DNA from: V1-33 sp964523105
GTDB taxonomy: Bacteria; Verrucomicrobiota; Verrucomicrobiia; Verrucomicrobiales; V1-33
Direction: 5' to 3'
Length of the DNA stretch: 64,000 bases
Assembly (NCBI GenBank): GCA_964523105.1
Contig: CAZFZN010000012.1
Span: 103,563 to 167,562, forward strand
The notes under the pieces are model-generated. The model saw only the letters and a program-made list of their open reading frames with translations, did no database searches and had not been told where the DNA came from. Position numbers and translations under genes: made by a program. The first letter of the stretch is position 1. Each line of letters begins with the position of its first letter. Below, piece after piece: positions 52,784 to 61,996 of this stretch.

Positions 52784-54278
52784 CCACTTGTTGGTTTTTT
52801 GTCATGTCTTCAAGAGGGCTGGAAGCGGAGAAGGTGATTTCGAGGTCGTCTTTGCCGATGACGATCTTTTCCACAAGAGCTTCCACGACGCGGCGACGAT
52901 TGTCGGGGGGAAGCTGGGGCCAGTTGGCGTAGAGGGATTGGGCTTCGTTGGTGACGGCGTCGGCGCTGAGGTTCTGGACACGGGCGAAGTCTATCTCCCC
53001 CTCCAATCGGGGGATGTCGGTCTGGAGCTGGAGGAGGCGTTCGGCCAGCGGCTTGTGGTAGTTGCCGAATTCCTCGATGGGGATGTGGCCGTCAAGGTAG
53101 AGGCGGTGGGTCTTGGCCATTTCGTCCCGGACTTTCTGGAGTTCGCCCTGCTGGTTGGCGAGGAGTTTCTGCTTTTCTTCGATCTGAAGCGCGGCGCTGG
53201 CGAGGTGGGCGGTGACGCGGGGCCTTTCCCCGAAGATGGATTTGAGTTCTTCAATGAAGATGGCGTCGAGGTCTTCGATGGCGATCTTGTTGCGGCAGGC
53301 TTCGCAGATGTATTTGCGGGTGCCGGTGCGGACATACATGCGGGCGCCGCAGTGACAGTGCGCGAGGCCGGCGAAGGTCTGGACGGGTTTGCGTCCGGGG
53401 CGTTTTACTTTGCGGCCCTGCTGCTCTTCGATGATTTGGTTGGCTTGGTTCCAGACGGTTTCGCTGACGAGGGGTTCGCATTCCACACTTCCCCATTCGG
53501 ATTCGTCTTTGATCTCGTTGGTCCATGCGCCGGTGCGGCGATAGACGTTGAGGCGGTGGGTGCCCTTGGCGGACCAGTCGGTGAGGATGCGCCCGATGGC
53601 CATGTCGCTCCATGGGCAGCCGGCGCGGGTGCGGTAGCCGGAGGCGTTCATTTCGCGGGCGACGCGGCCCTTGCGGCGGTGTTTGAGGAAGAGTTCGTAA
53701 GCAAGCTTGCGGACGGGGCCTTCCACGGGATGCGGGACGAGTTTCTTGTCCTTCCAGTGGTAGCCGTAAGGGGATTTGCCGTTGGTGGGTTTGCCGAGTT
53801 TGGCGCGGATTTGTATCGAGGCTTTGATCCGGTCGCCGATTTCCTCCCTCTCCCACTGCGCCATCGCGGCGATCATGGTGTAAAAGAGGCGTCCGCTGGG
53901 TGTGGAGGTGTCGATGGATTCCTGCAGCGAAATGAGGTCGGCGTTCGCGGCGCGGAAGGTGTCAGCGAACTCAAGGAGTTCTTTGGTGTTGCGGGCGAGG
54001 CGCGCGAGCTTGGAGAAGATGAGGGCCTTTATGTGGCCGCGCTGGAGGTCGCGAAGCATGCGTTTGGCTTCGGGGTGCTCCATGACGGATTTGCCGGAGA
54101 CTCCGGCGAGGTCATAGACTTCCCTGACGTTCCAGCCTTTGGCGGCGGCGTAGTTGCGGGCGCGGGCTTCGTGATGCTCGGGGCTTTCGCCCTGCGCCTG
54201 ATCTTCGGTGCTGACGCGAATCCAGATGCCGACGGATTTGGCGGCCGGTGCAGTGAGGGGCTGGGGTTTTGCTTTCAT
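52773..54278 (-). CDS. Large serine recombinase (site-specific integrase)
   Basis: A 501-aa protein from 54278. The resolvase catalytic domain (about 16-155) has I-W-I-R-V-S-T-E-D-Q with nucleophile Ser23, then L-I-F-S-K-L-A-R-L-A-R-N and M-A-Q-W-E-R-E-E-I-G-D-R. The recombinase domain (about 165-260) starts P-T-N-G-K-S-P-Y-G-Y. A zinc ribbon follows (H-C-H-C-G-A and C-E-A-C), and a coiled coil near 345-415 is rich in Leu/Gln/Glu. This is the phage/ICE/transposon integrase type that cuts attP and attB by a 2-bp staggered mechanism. No phage genes or tRNA flank it, so it is an orphan of an integrated element or a solitary genomic island. The open frame extends upstream to 54875 but is not coding-like there. 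Confidence 0.92.
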   Translation of the reverse strand: MKAKPQPLTAPAAKSVGIWIRVSTEDQAQGESPEHHEARARNYAAAKGWNVREVYDLAGVSGKSVMEHPEAKRMLRDLQRGHIKALIFSKLARLARNTKELLEFADTFRAANADLISLQESIDTSTPSGRLFYTMIAAMAQWEREEIGDRIKASIQIRAKLGKPTNGKSPYGYHWKDKKLVPHPVEGPVRKLAYELFLKHRRKGRVAREMNASGYRTRAGCPWSDMAIGRILTDWSAKGTHRLNVYRRTGAWTNEIKDESEWGSVECEPLVSETVWNQANQIIEEQQGRKVKRPGRKPVQTFAGLAHCHCGARMYVRTGTRKYICEACRNKIAIEDLDAIFIEELKSIFGERPRVTAHLASAALQIEEKQKLLANQQGELQKVRDEMAKTHRLYLDGHIPIEEFGNYHKPLAERLLQLQTDIPRLEGEIDFARVQNLSADAVTNEAQSLYANWPQLPPDNRRRVVEALVEKIVIGKDDLEITFSASSPLEDMTKNQQVADH

Positions 54279-54461
54279 GCGGCCTAAGTAAATGAGAAAG
54301 CATGCGGACGCAATTTGAATCCATCTTGCGTTGGTAATTTGCGATTGAGTACTCCTTCCACGGGAAGTGCCTCTCACCGTGCGCTTCTTCTTCAAGATCG
54401 AATCGCTTCCGTTTTGCAGCGAGACCATCTGTTCGCCGGCACAGCGCGGAGGCTGCACAAC

Positions 54462-54491
54462 TTGACAGGCATGGTCACGATATGATAGGAT
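54462..54491 (+). promoter_or_regulatory. Sigma70-like promoter, predicted leaderless
   Basis: A consensus -35 TTGACA (54462-54467) is followed after 18 bp by TAGGAT (54486-54491). A start 7 nt after the -10 falls on the ATG at 54498, so the transcript would be leaderless. A closer TATGAT at 54481 has a 13-bp spacer and is less likely. Confidence 0.5.
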
Positions 54492-54497
54492 CAACGT

Positions 54498-54794
54498 ATG
54501 AGAAAGCACAGCAAACCAAGCAAAGCGGGCGCGAAGCGGCGCATTCCGCCACGGATTCGCCTCAGTCCCGCTGTCCTGCGGACTGCGACACTGGCGGAGA
54601 TCAATTTCGGCCTGCGGGCGCACCGTGATTTGGGTCACCTGCCCTTCGGGTTCACCACAACGAGCGGAAGGAAGATCATGGTGGCGACTGCTTCCGATTA
54701 CAGCTTCACATTCATCGCGGCAGCGGAGAGATTCGGACAGTGGACGAAGGGACACCAGCTTCGGGAACTGAACGAAGTCACGCTCACCAATTGA
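54498..54794 (+). CDS. Small basic hypothetical protein next to recombinase
   Basis: A 98-aa protein with a strongly basic N-terminus (R-K-H-S-K-P-S-K-A-G-A-K-R-R) and a mixed alpha/beta remainder including H-L-P-F-G-F-T-T-T-S-G-R-K-I-M-V-A-T-A-S. I do not recognise it. It is divergent from the recombinase, 219 bp away, with its own promoter and terminator. Position and basic charge make an accessory role with the recombinase (such as directionality factor or regulator) possible, but that is speculation. Confidence 0.55.
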   Translation: MRKHSKPSKAGAKRRIPPRIRLSPAVLRTATLAEINFGLRAHRDLGHLPFGFTTTSGRKIMVATASDYSFTFIAAAERFGQWTKGHQLRELNEVTLTN

Positions 54795-55264
54795 GTCGGG
54801 GGAACTTTTGCAAGTCGGCACGAATCGCTGTTCCCGGCAATATGTGCTGATCAGAATGATCGGCACGGCGTCCACCCTGACACGCCTTAAGAGCGGACGC
54901 GAAATGTGGCGTCCGTTTTTGACTTTGTGTCCTCCGGCATTTTAGCCCCTTTACCTCCGAGGGAAGCGGTATCTTGGCAGGTTAAGCCGGTTCCCGGTCC
55001 GATATAGCGGCGCACTCGTCGCGGTCTTTCGGGAGCCTGTCCGAATTCCATTTGCCCGCAGCTGCGAAGACAGGCTCGACAGTTCAGCACGAGAAAACGA
55101 CACAATCTTTGTCACGAAATCCGGCCGGGCGTGTATATGTAATTAACAACTCGCTGAATCCTCATCTGGAATCACGCGTTGCACCAATCGGCCGTTTGAA
55201 CGCCGCCCTTCGCCTGTGTGTCACATCATTCCCCTGACCTGTAACCCCCAACCCTGCCCCTGCC
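54795..55264. other. Gene-free gap before RHS gene
   Basis: 470 bases with no supportable gene. It contains the intrinsic terminator at 54894-54920 and a 9-bp perfect inverted repeat (55033-55041 with 55069-55077, 27-nt spacer). The inverted repeat has no T-tract and could be a protein-binding or recombination site. The segment 55085-55260 is AT-richer than the RHS core. Confidence 0.5.
54894..54920 (+). terminator. Intrinsic terminator
   Basis: A 7-bp perfect stem CGGACGC/GCGTCCG (54894-54900 with 54909-54915), 8-nt loop, then TTTTT. It lies 100 bp after the small basic gene. Confidence 0.8.
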
Positions 55265-58200
55265 ATGCCCTCCTCTAGTTCTTCCGGCCCGTTCTACGGC
55301 ACGACTCCGATTTGTCTCTGCTGCTGCGATTGCTATGACGGCATGGGCGGCGTCGATAAAGGCCTGACTGACAACCCCGTGCGCGCCTTTGACGGCATTC
55401 CCGTCGTTTCGGTGGAGGGTATTTCCGGGCGCGGGTTGAATATCCCCTTCGGGCTGGAGATGGCATGGGGGCCGGCTGGCGGTTCGGGGACAGTTGGCGC
55501 TGGATGGGTGCTGCACGACTTGGCGAGGCTGCAAACCGCGGCTTATCCCGGAGAGATTACATATGTGGCCGGGCCAAACCAGATTGAGGTCTTTGTGGCC
55601 ACGGAGACGCTGGACGTCTGGAAGGGGGCCTACTACGTGCGCAGCACGCTGGTTTTCGATTCCATGACCGACCTCTACACGATGACCATGCCGGATGGCA
55701 GCCAGAGAGTCTTCGATGATGAGGGGTATTTGACAATCATTCGCTCTGCCGGCGGTGTGGAACTGGGAGTGGCCGGAGGAGCCACCGTTTCTGATGTTAC
55801 CGGCACGGACTTTCGTTATGGATTCGATTGGGCGGACGGGAGAATTTCCACCGTCACACAGTATGTCACCAGAGACACAGTTGAGTCCGCCGTCCGGCGC
55901 ACGAAATTCACCTACTGGAGCGGGAGCCCGGCCAAACTTCAGTCTGTGACCAATGAGGATCCGCCGCTTCCCGGGGACACGGAGTGGCAGCGCTGCGAGA
56001 AGACTTTCTTCACCTATCATGGCGATGACCTGCTCAAGCATGTGCTGCGCGACGCTTCGCTCAGGCGCATGGTGTCTGCGGGCATCAGCATGGAAACCCC
56101 CGAAGAGATCGCGGCGATCACTGAGGAGCAGTACGATACCTATGCCGATGAAAAGTTCACCTGGGACGGCACCAAAGTGCAGACGGAGGCCACTCACGGC
56201 GGGCAGTACCTATGGGAGTTTGCCTATGGCACCAGCGGCTACACCGATTCCGATCCGAACGTCTGGTCGAACAACACGGTCGTGACGCGACCCGACGGCT
56301 CGGTAGAGACGCTCTTCTTCAATCAGGCCGGAAGTGTGCTGCTGCGGCAGGTGGATAAGGATGGCCAGAAGTGGTGGCCGGTGTGCCAGAGGTTCGATGA
56401 CCGGATGCGGGTCATCGAAGTGATCTCCGCGGCGGCGATTTCCGAAGTGGACCCCGATCCCTTGGACCCGGAGGGTTTGATTACCTTCAATGCGGACGTG
56501 GGCCTCATCCGCGGCTTTTCCTACGACGACGATGCCGGTCAGGTCTTCGAGGAGTGGGTCCAGAAGGGATCGGAAGGCGATCAGGTTCTGCTGCGCGAGA
56601 AAGGATACGAACCTCCGCGGACGGTCGGGAGTTTTCCGCCCATTTACATGGTTACGTCCGAGAAGGTTTATCTGAACGCCACTGATTTTGCGGAAACGAC
56701 CTTCGCCTACGCATGGTACACGGATCAGTTCCAGATGCTCAGCCGCACCACCACGCTGCCGGAGGTGCCGGTGGATCAGAACGGCACCGGTGATGATGAG
56801 GTGACCATCGTGGAAACCTTCGATGCGCAGGGCTTCCCCGACGTCCGCACGGATCAGGCCGGCGTGGTCACGGATTACGACTACGATCCCGTCACCGGCG
56901 GGATGACGCAGAAGATCGAGGATGACGGCGGGCTGGATCTGACCACCGATTACGAACTCGACGACGAAGGGCGCACCATTCTGGAAAAAGGCCCGGTGCA
57001 TGAGATTGACCTCGCCGGCACTCCCACCACCATCCGCCGCGCCGTGTGGACGTATTACCGCGACCCGGAGCAGGAGCGCATCACGTTTCCCGGCTACATC
57101 ATTATCGGCGAGAGCGATGCGGAACTCAGCAGCCACTGCGTTGGCCCGGTGACGATCGAGCGCGGGTTCGTCGCGCCTGACCTGCCGGACGGCACTTCGT
57201 TCACCGATACCATCGCCGCCAAGTGGGAGCTGGAGCGCCTGCCGCTGCCGGAGGAGGTCTATCCGCAGGAAACATGGACGCGCTGGCAGCGCCGGCATTA
57301 CAGCCAGGGCGGCGAGCTGATCGCGGAGCGGGTCTATCATGTCATCCCGGCCAGCGGCGAAGGCGTGAAGGACACGAACTACGCGGAGACTGCCTACGCC
57401 CGCGACAGTGCGGGGCGCGTGGACCGCGTGACGACGCCCGGCGGCACCATTCAGCAGACCATTTTCAACACCATGGGCTGGGTCACTTCCCGTCTTGTCG
57501 GCACCGCGCCGGGGAATATGGTGACGACCGTGGAGAACGAGTACGACGACAACGACGACGAAGGCGACGGGCTGCTGACCAAATCCACCCGCCCGGTGGA
57601 CGGCAGTCCGGGCGGCGATCGCGTCACCACTTTCACCTACGACTGGCGGCAGCGGCCGGAGACAGTTAGTACCGTCGTGGACGTGTCCAGCGGCGAGGCC
57701 ACGCTCATTACCGAAAACACCTACGACAATCGCAGCCTCGTCACGGAAGTCCGCGAGTATCGCACCGCCACCGGCGTGATTGGCAATCTCCTCGGCCAGA
57801 CCTTCAACTTCTTCGATCCGCTCGGACGGCTCTACCGCACCTTCCGCTACAAAGTGGACAACGCCATCAGCAGCAGCCCCACCGATTACCTTGAAGACAA
57901 CACATGGTATGACCCCGTGGGCCGCGTGTCCGTGCAGTGGCCCGCCGGCAGCCAGGCCTTTCAGGCCCTGACCTACGATGCCGTGGGCCGGGTCACACAT
58001 GCCTACACGGCCTACGAGCCGGGCTGGACCAGCAGTTCCTCCTCCAGCGGCTACGGCAATGCGCCGAACGTGGACGAATCCATCGTCATGGAGCAGCGGG
58101 ACATGGAGTATGACGATGCCGGCAATGTCACCAGCACCGTGCTGCGCCAGCGCTATGACGATGCCACGGAAACCGGCCCCCTCGGCGACCACAACTCGGT

Positions 58201-61060
58201 GCCCGAAGCCCGCGTCAGTTGGCTGGCGAGCTATCCGGATGCCCTCGGGCGCACCGTGGCCACGGCCAATTACGGCACCAGAGGCAACACCGACGATATA
58301 TGGGAACGCCCGGCCACCGTCCCCGCCGGCACCGACGACATCCTGGTGAGCCTCACCGCGTTCAACCCTGCCGGCGAGCCGTATCTCACCACCGATCCCA
58401 TGCTGGCGCAGACCACCCGCACCTGGGACGCCGCGGGCCGGCTCATCGAGGAAATCCAGGGCCGCGTCCCCGGGCGCGACATGCCGGCCATGGACCGCAT
58501 CACCCGCTACACCTACAACTCCGACGGCAACCTCACCGTCCTCACCGCGCTCAACAACAACGGCGAGGAACAGAAAACTCAGTGGGTCTATGGCGTCACC
58601 GTCGCCGGCGGCTCCGCACTGTGCAGCAACCTGCTCGTCTCGCAGAAAATCTATCCCGACAGCCAGGGCGGCACCGACCTCGTCACCTACACCTGCAACC
58701 GCGCCGGGCAGGTCACCACCATGACCGATCAGGCCGGACTGGTCCACAGCTACACCTACGACCAGCTCGGCCGCCAGACCGCGGATGAAGTCACCCACTG
58801 GGGCAGTTCCGCCGCGGACCGCACCATTACAAAACTCACCACCCTCTACAATACCCGCGGCCTCGTCGTCGTTGCCAACAGTTATGATGAGGAAGACACC
58901 GCCCGCAGCACCGTCCAATTTTTCTACAATGACTGGCGGCAACTGGCCACGGAATCCCAGGGCCACACCGGGGCCTCCGCCCGCAATATCCTCTACGGCT
59001 ACGCCTCCGGCACCGCGAATACTATCCGGCGCACCAGCATGACCTACGTTTCGGGCCAGCCGAGCCCGCCCGTCCTCAACTACCTCTACGGCAGCGGCGG
59101 CACCGACCACGGCGACGCCCTCAGCCGCCCCAGCTTCCTCCAGGACGGGTCCACCAGCATTGTCGGCTACACCTGGCTCGGGCTGAGCACGGCGGTGGAT
59201 GTGAATTACATCACCCCGGCCACCCGCATGTCCCTCGGCAACGCCGGCAATCACTATTCCGGCCTCGACCGCTTTGGCCGGCCCATTGACATCCAGTGGA
59301 TCAAGAGCAGCACCGCCCTCGTCCACGCACGCTACGGCTACGACCGCAGCAGCAATCGCCAGTGGCGGCGGGATGAAGCCGCTCACGACAGCTCACCCGC
59401 GGTCACCACCGAAGACCAGTGGTACGAATACGATGGCCTCTACCAGGTCCGCGGCTTCCAGCGCGGTGATCTGGTGGGCACCGTCACCGACCACTACTCC
59501 GGCATCACCCCCGTGGACCAGAACCAGTCATGGAACTACGACGCCATGGGCAACTGGCGCGGCTTCACCAGCGATGCCCTCAGCCAGACCCGCCAGTTCA
59601 ACAAGGTCAACGAAATCACCGGCCTCACCGGTCCATCAGGAGTCATCACTCCGCAGTATGACCCAACGGGAAACATGACCGTCATGCCCTCCCTGGGGCA
59701 CCCCGATTTGGAGCCTCCGGTGCCGGAGTGGACCGAAGCCGAGTCCCTCACATGGGACGCCTGGAACCGGCTCGTCAAAGTCACCCGCGGCGGCGAGACC
59801 GTCGCCGAATACACCTACGACGCCCTCTTCCGCCGCATTACCAAAACCGTCGGCGAACTCACCCGCCGCTTCTACTACAACGACCAGTGGCAAATCATCG
59901 AAGAGTACCTCAACTCCTCCTCCTCGCCCCAGGTCCGCTACTGGTACGGCATCCGCGATATCAATGACATCGCCCGCCGCCAGTTCTTCGCCACGCCCAC
60001 CTCCACCGACCTCTACGCCCTGCGCGAAACCATGAACGTCGCCGCCCTGGTCAACGACGAGGGCACGCTCCAGCAGCGCATGGCCTACGACGCCTTCGGC
60101 ACAGCCCGCTTCATGGAACCCGACTGGGATCCCGCCACCAACACCGCCGCCTGGCCGCTGCTCTTCCACGGCCACTACCAGGACACGGAAACAGGGCTCT
60201 ACCAGATGCGCTTCAGATATTACCACCCGAAGCTGGGTGTGTGGCTCAGCAGGGATCCGATGGAGGAAACTGGGGGGCTAAACCTACAGACGTTCACAGC
60301 AAATGCGCCCGTCAATTATTTGGATCCTGACGGAAGATTCGTTCCTTTCCTAATTCGCCTCGCCGTCGGTCATTATAAATTTTTGGGAGGAATGATAGCC
60401 GGCGGCGTGGTAGCATCTAAGACGCAGGCTGATATCGATACATCCAGTGCATCAACAGGTGAACCAGAGGAATGCACGACTAATCTGAGGTACGACGTAG
60501 ACGTACCAAGCCTGACTCAATGGATAATCCTTCAATACCAAGTCGGATGCAAGGGGGGGGTCAAGATTACCAAAGCTACGGAGACAGGTTTTTGGAATGG
60601 CTTCTGGCTCATAACTGCTTGGAGCCACTCTAGCATAGAAGTAAAGAAGCGCGAGTGGTTGAATACGTGCTGCGAAGATTGTAATGGTGATTGGGGTATG
60701 AAGCAGCGAGTTACGCTAACTGTAAAGTGGGACATCTACAACTCGACACTAGGGATCAAGCACCACATCGGTTATCAAAGTGGAAGCGCTGACACGACCG
60801 TAGACATATGCTGCCCAAATGAAAATGCGAAGTATTGGTGTCCGAAAATGCAAAAGTTTTTTAGATTCGATTGGCTATTGAAGGATAGCAAGAATCACAG
60901 CGGTATATCCTCTTTGGATTACTCTTCGCCGCCTTCGTCGGGCAGAGCTTTTTGGGGAGTAAACTCTTCGGTTATGACCACTCGAGGACTTGGTTCTATG
61001 AACTCGAAGTCCTCAAATTCGAATAATCCCTGCGATCGCTCATGTAATTGCTCAAATTAG
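55265..61060 (+). CDS. RHS-repeat protein with variable C-terminal module
   Basis: A 1931-aa protein. The N-terminus has a short Cys cluster (C-L-C-C-C-D-C-Y-D-G, about 17-26) and no typical signal peptide. The middle is built of YD/RHS repeats, for example Y-D-P-V-T-G-G-M-T, Y-D-A-V-G-R-V-T, Y-D-Q-L-G-R-Q-T, Y-D-A-M-G-N-W. The RHS core ends with the hallmark G-L-Y-Q-M-R-F-R-Y-Y-H-P-K-L-G-V-W-L-S-R-D-P and N-Y-L-D-P-D-G at about residue 1690. The last ~240 residues are unrelated, AT-rich (60841-60900 has 21 G/C of 60), with about a dozen cysteines. In RHS systems the shell encloses a toxic C-terminal domain. I cannot match this one to a known toxin; an adhesive or structural tail is the alternative. 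Confidence 0.88.
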   Translation: MPSSSSSGPFYGTTPICLCCCDCYDGMGGVDKGLTDNPVRAFDGIPVVSVEGISGRGLNIPFGLEMAWGPAGGSGTVGAGWVLHDLARLQTAAYPGEITYVAGPNQIEVFVATETLDVWKGAYYVRSTLVFDSMTDLYTMTMPDGSQRVFDDEGYLTIIRSAGGVELGVAGGATVSDVTGTDFRYGFDWADGRISTVTQYVTRDTVESAVRRTKFTYWSGSPAKLQSVTNEDPPLPGDTEWQRCEKTFFTYHGDDLLKHVLRDASLRRMVSAGISMETPEEIAAITEEQYDTYADEKFTWDGTKVQTEATHGGQYLWEFAYGTSGYTDSDPNVWSNNTVVTRPDGSVETLFFNQAGSVLLRQVDKDGQKWWPVCQRFDDRMRVIEVISAAAISEVDPDPLDPEGLITFNADVGLIRGFSYDDDAGQVFEEWVQKGSEGDQVLLREKGYEPPRTVGSFPPIYMVTSEKVYLNATDFAETTFAYAWYTDQFQMLSRTTTLPEVPVDQNGTGDDEVTIVETFDAQGFPDVRTDQAGVVTDYDYDPVTGGMTQKIEDDGGLDLTTDYELDDEGRTILEKGPVHEIDLAGTPTTIRRAVWTYYRDPEQERITFPGYIIIGESDAELSSHCVGPVTIERGFVAPDLPDGTSFTDTIAAKWELERLPLPEEVYPQETWTRWQRRHYSQGGELIAERVYHVIPASGEGVKDTNYAETAYARDSAGRVDRVTTPGGTIQQTIFNTMGWVTSRLVGTAPGNMVTTVENEYDDNDDEGDGLLTKSTRPVDGSPGGDRVTTFTYDWRQRPETVSTVVDVSSGEATLITENTYDNRSLVTEVREYRTATGVIGNLLGQTFNFFDPLGRLYRTFRYKVDNAISSSPTDYLEDNTWYDPVGRVSVQWPAGSQAFQALTYDAVGRVTHAYTAYEPGWTSSSSSSGYGNAPNVDESIVMEQRDMEYDDAGNVTSTVLRQRYDDATETGPLGDHNSVPEARVSWLASYPDALGRTVATANYGTRGNTDDIWERPATVPAGTDDILVSLTAFNPAGEPYLTTDPMLAQTTRTWDAAGRLIEEIQGRVPGRDMPAMDRITRYTYNSDGNLTVLTALNNNGEEQKTQWVYGVTVAGGSALCSNLLVSQKIYPDSQGGTDLVTYTCNRAGQVTTMTDQAGLVHSYTYDQLGRQTADEVTHWGSSAADRTITKLTTLYNTRGLVVVANSYDEEDTARSTVQFFYNDWRQLATESQGHTGASARNILYGYASGTANTIRRTSMTYVSGQPSPPVLNYLYGSGGTDHGDALSRPSFLQDGSTSIVGYTWLGLSTAVDVNYITPATRMSLGNAGNHYSGLDRFGRPIDIQWIKSSTALVHARYGYDRSSNRQWRRDEAAHDSSPAVTTEDQWYEYDGLYQVRGFQRGDLVGTVTDHYSGITPVDQNQSWNYDAMGNWRGFTSDALSQTRQFNKVNEITGLTGPSGVITPQYDPTGNMTVMPSLGHPDLEPPVPEWTEAESLTWDAWNRLVKVTRGGETVAEYTYDALFRRITKTVGELTRRFYYNDQWQIIEEYLNSSSSPQVRYWYGIRDINDIARRQFFATPTSTDLYALRETMNVAALVNDEGTLQQRMAYDAFGTARFMEPDWDPATNTAAWPLLFHGHYQDTETGLYQMRFRYYHPKLGVWLSRDPMEETGGLNLQTFTANAPVNYLDPDGRFVPFLIRLAVGHYKFLGGMIAGGVVASKTQADIDTSSASTGEPEECTTNLRYDVDVPSLTQWIILQYQVGCKGGVKITKATETGFWNGFWLITAWSHSSIEVKKREWLNTCCEDCNGDWGMKQRVTLTVKWDIYNSTLGIKHHIGYQSGSADTTVDICCPNENAKYWCPKMQKFFRFDWLLKDSKNHSGISSLDYSSPPSSGRAFWGVNSSVMTTRGLGSMNSKSSNSNNPCDRSCNCSN

Positions 61061-61110
61061 CCGAATTTTATATGCATTTACGCGATAGCAAACAATTGGG
61101 ATAACGACTC

Positions 61111-61683
61111 ATGACTGCGGGTTCTTCATTTTGGGATCAATCGGGGACAGCCAAGCGCATACTGTGCGTGAGCGCAATCCCATTAATATTTTTTACAAAC
61201 TTTGAACTAACTTACAGCGACATACATGGTGACGCGGTCTCCGCTGAGTATTCTGGCCTCCGCCTCAGCGGCGTATCAAGTGCGATAAGTTCCTTATGGG
61301 TTCTGTATTTCGGGTTGGGGCTAATCCGGACTATAGTTGCCGGCAATATTTTAAAGGCAGCGGGGAAGGGGTTCAGCCCGAACGATTGGGCTGTTTGGTG
61401 CAGTTATTTCCCATCCTTTCGGCTTTATTTATATACTGCTCCGTTATTTCTCGGGTTTCGCTGTTCATGGTTCAGCGAGGCTGCCAATCGGTACAGCACA
61501 CTGTCCTTTGGAACGACTTCATCCGTCGCACCAGTGATCTTATCACTAGCGGCAGCTACTCTGTTGAACCTTTATATAGCATCAGCTCAAATGATCGGAC
61601 GACACTTGAAGTTAGCTCGAATTAATATCTGTGAGAACTCTTCGGATATGGACGTGGAGCAACCGCATGAGGATCGGAAATGA
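61111..61683 (+). CDS. Multi-pass membrane protein, candidate RHS immunity partner
   Basis: A 190-aa protein with three to four hydrophobic segments (I-L-C-V-S-A-I-P-L-I-F-F, I-S-S-L-W-V-L-Y-F-G-L-G-L-I, L-Y-T-A-P-L-F-L-G-F, V-I-L-S-L-A-A-A-T-L-L). It is as AT-rich as the RHS tail and starts 50 bp after it. No family recognised. Immediate position after an RHS tip is where immunity genes sit, which is the only basis for that suggestion. Confidence 0.5.
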   Translation: MTAGSSFWDQSGTAKRILCVSAIPLIFFTNFELTYSDIHGDAVSAEYSGLRLSGVSSAISSLWVLYFGLGLIRTIVAGNILKAAGKGFSPNDWAVWCSYFPSFRLYLYTAPLFLGFRCSWFSEAANRYSTLSFGTTSSVAPVILSLAAATLLNLYIASAQMIGRHLKLARINICENSSDMDVEQPHEDRK

Positions 61684-61751
61684 GGGCAAGGGGACGGCAT
61701 GTAATTCTCAATTCAGGGCGGCGGTGGGCTAACGCTGACAAACTAAACAGG

Positions 61752-61854
61752 CCATGTCCCATCCTACAACACTCATCGCAAAACTACCAGGCCCCCGGCG
61801 ACATCCTGATGCTGACGGCGGCGGTGCGGGACTTGCACCGGACGCGTCCGGGGG
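61752..61854 (+). pseudogene. Truncated copy of the GT9 glycosyltransferase start
   Basis: Bases 61787-61853 match 62032-62098 of the downstream glycosyltransferase at about 60 of 67 positions, in the frame reading A-P-G-D-I-L-M-L-T-A-A-V-R-D-L-H-R. After about 22 matching residues it breaks into low-complexity GGAATTGGGG repeats. It is a remnant, probably from a gene duplication followed by deletion. Confidence 0.75.
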
Positions 61855-61892
61855 AAGGAATTGGGGAATTGGGGTCAGGGAATTGGGGAATT

Positions 61893-61996
61893 GGAGGGGA
61901 ATTGGGGTCAGTGTGCATAAATTGACAAACCAAACCGAAATTGCGGAGGGGAATTGGGGTCAGTGTGCATAAATTGACAAACCAAACCGAAATTGC
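61893..61996. repeat. Perfect 52-bp tandem duplication
   Basis: 61893-61944 and 61945-61996 are identical, and the GTG start of the glycosyltransferase follows at once (61997). The left flank (61856-61892) has further GGAATTGGGG units. The phrase GGGGTCAGTGTGCATAAATTGACAAA resembles sequence I associate with REP-like elements in these phyla (uncertain). Confidence 0.9.

Noticed and set aside
52734..54287. A 517-codon plus-strand open frame across the serine recombinase
   Set aside because: Antisense to the recombinase, whose catalytic and zinc motifs are explicit; the shadow is Gly/Val/Phe-rich without domains.
54795..55264. Possible tRNA or attachment site near the recombinase
   Set aside because: No T-loop GGTTCRAATCC-type sequence or cloverleaf could be found in the gap; the inverted repeat there has no tRNA features.
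56210..59386. A 1058-codon open frame on the minus strand opposite the RHS gene
   Set aside because: It is antisense to a clear RHS coding frame. Its translation is low-complexity Val/Gly/Ala/His and has no domain; high GC3 creates such shadows.
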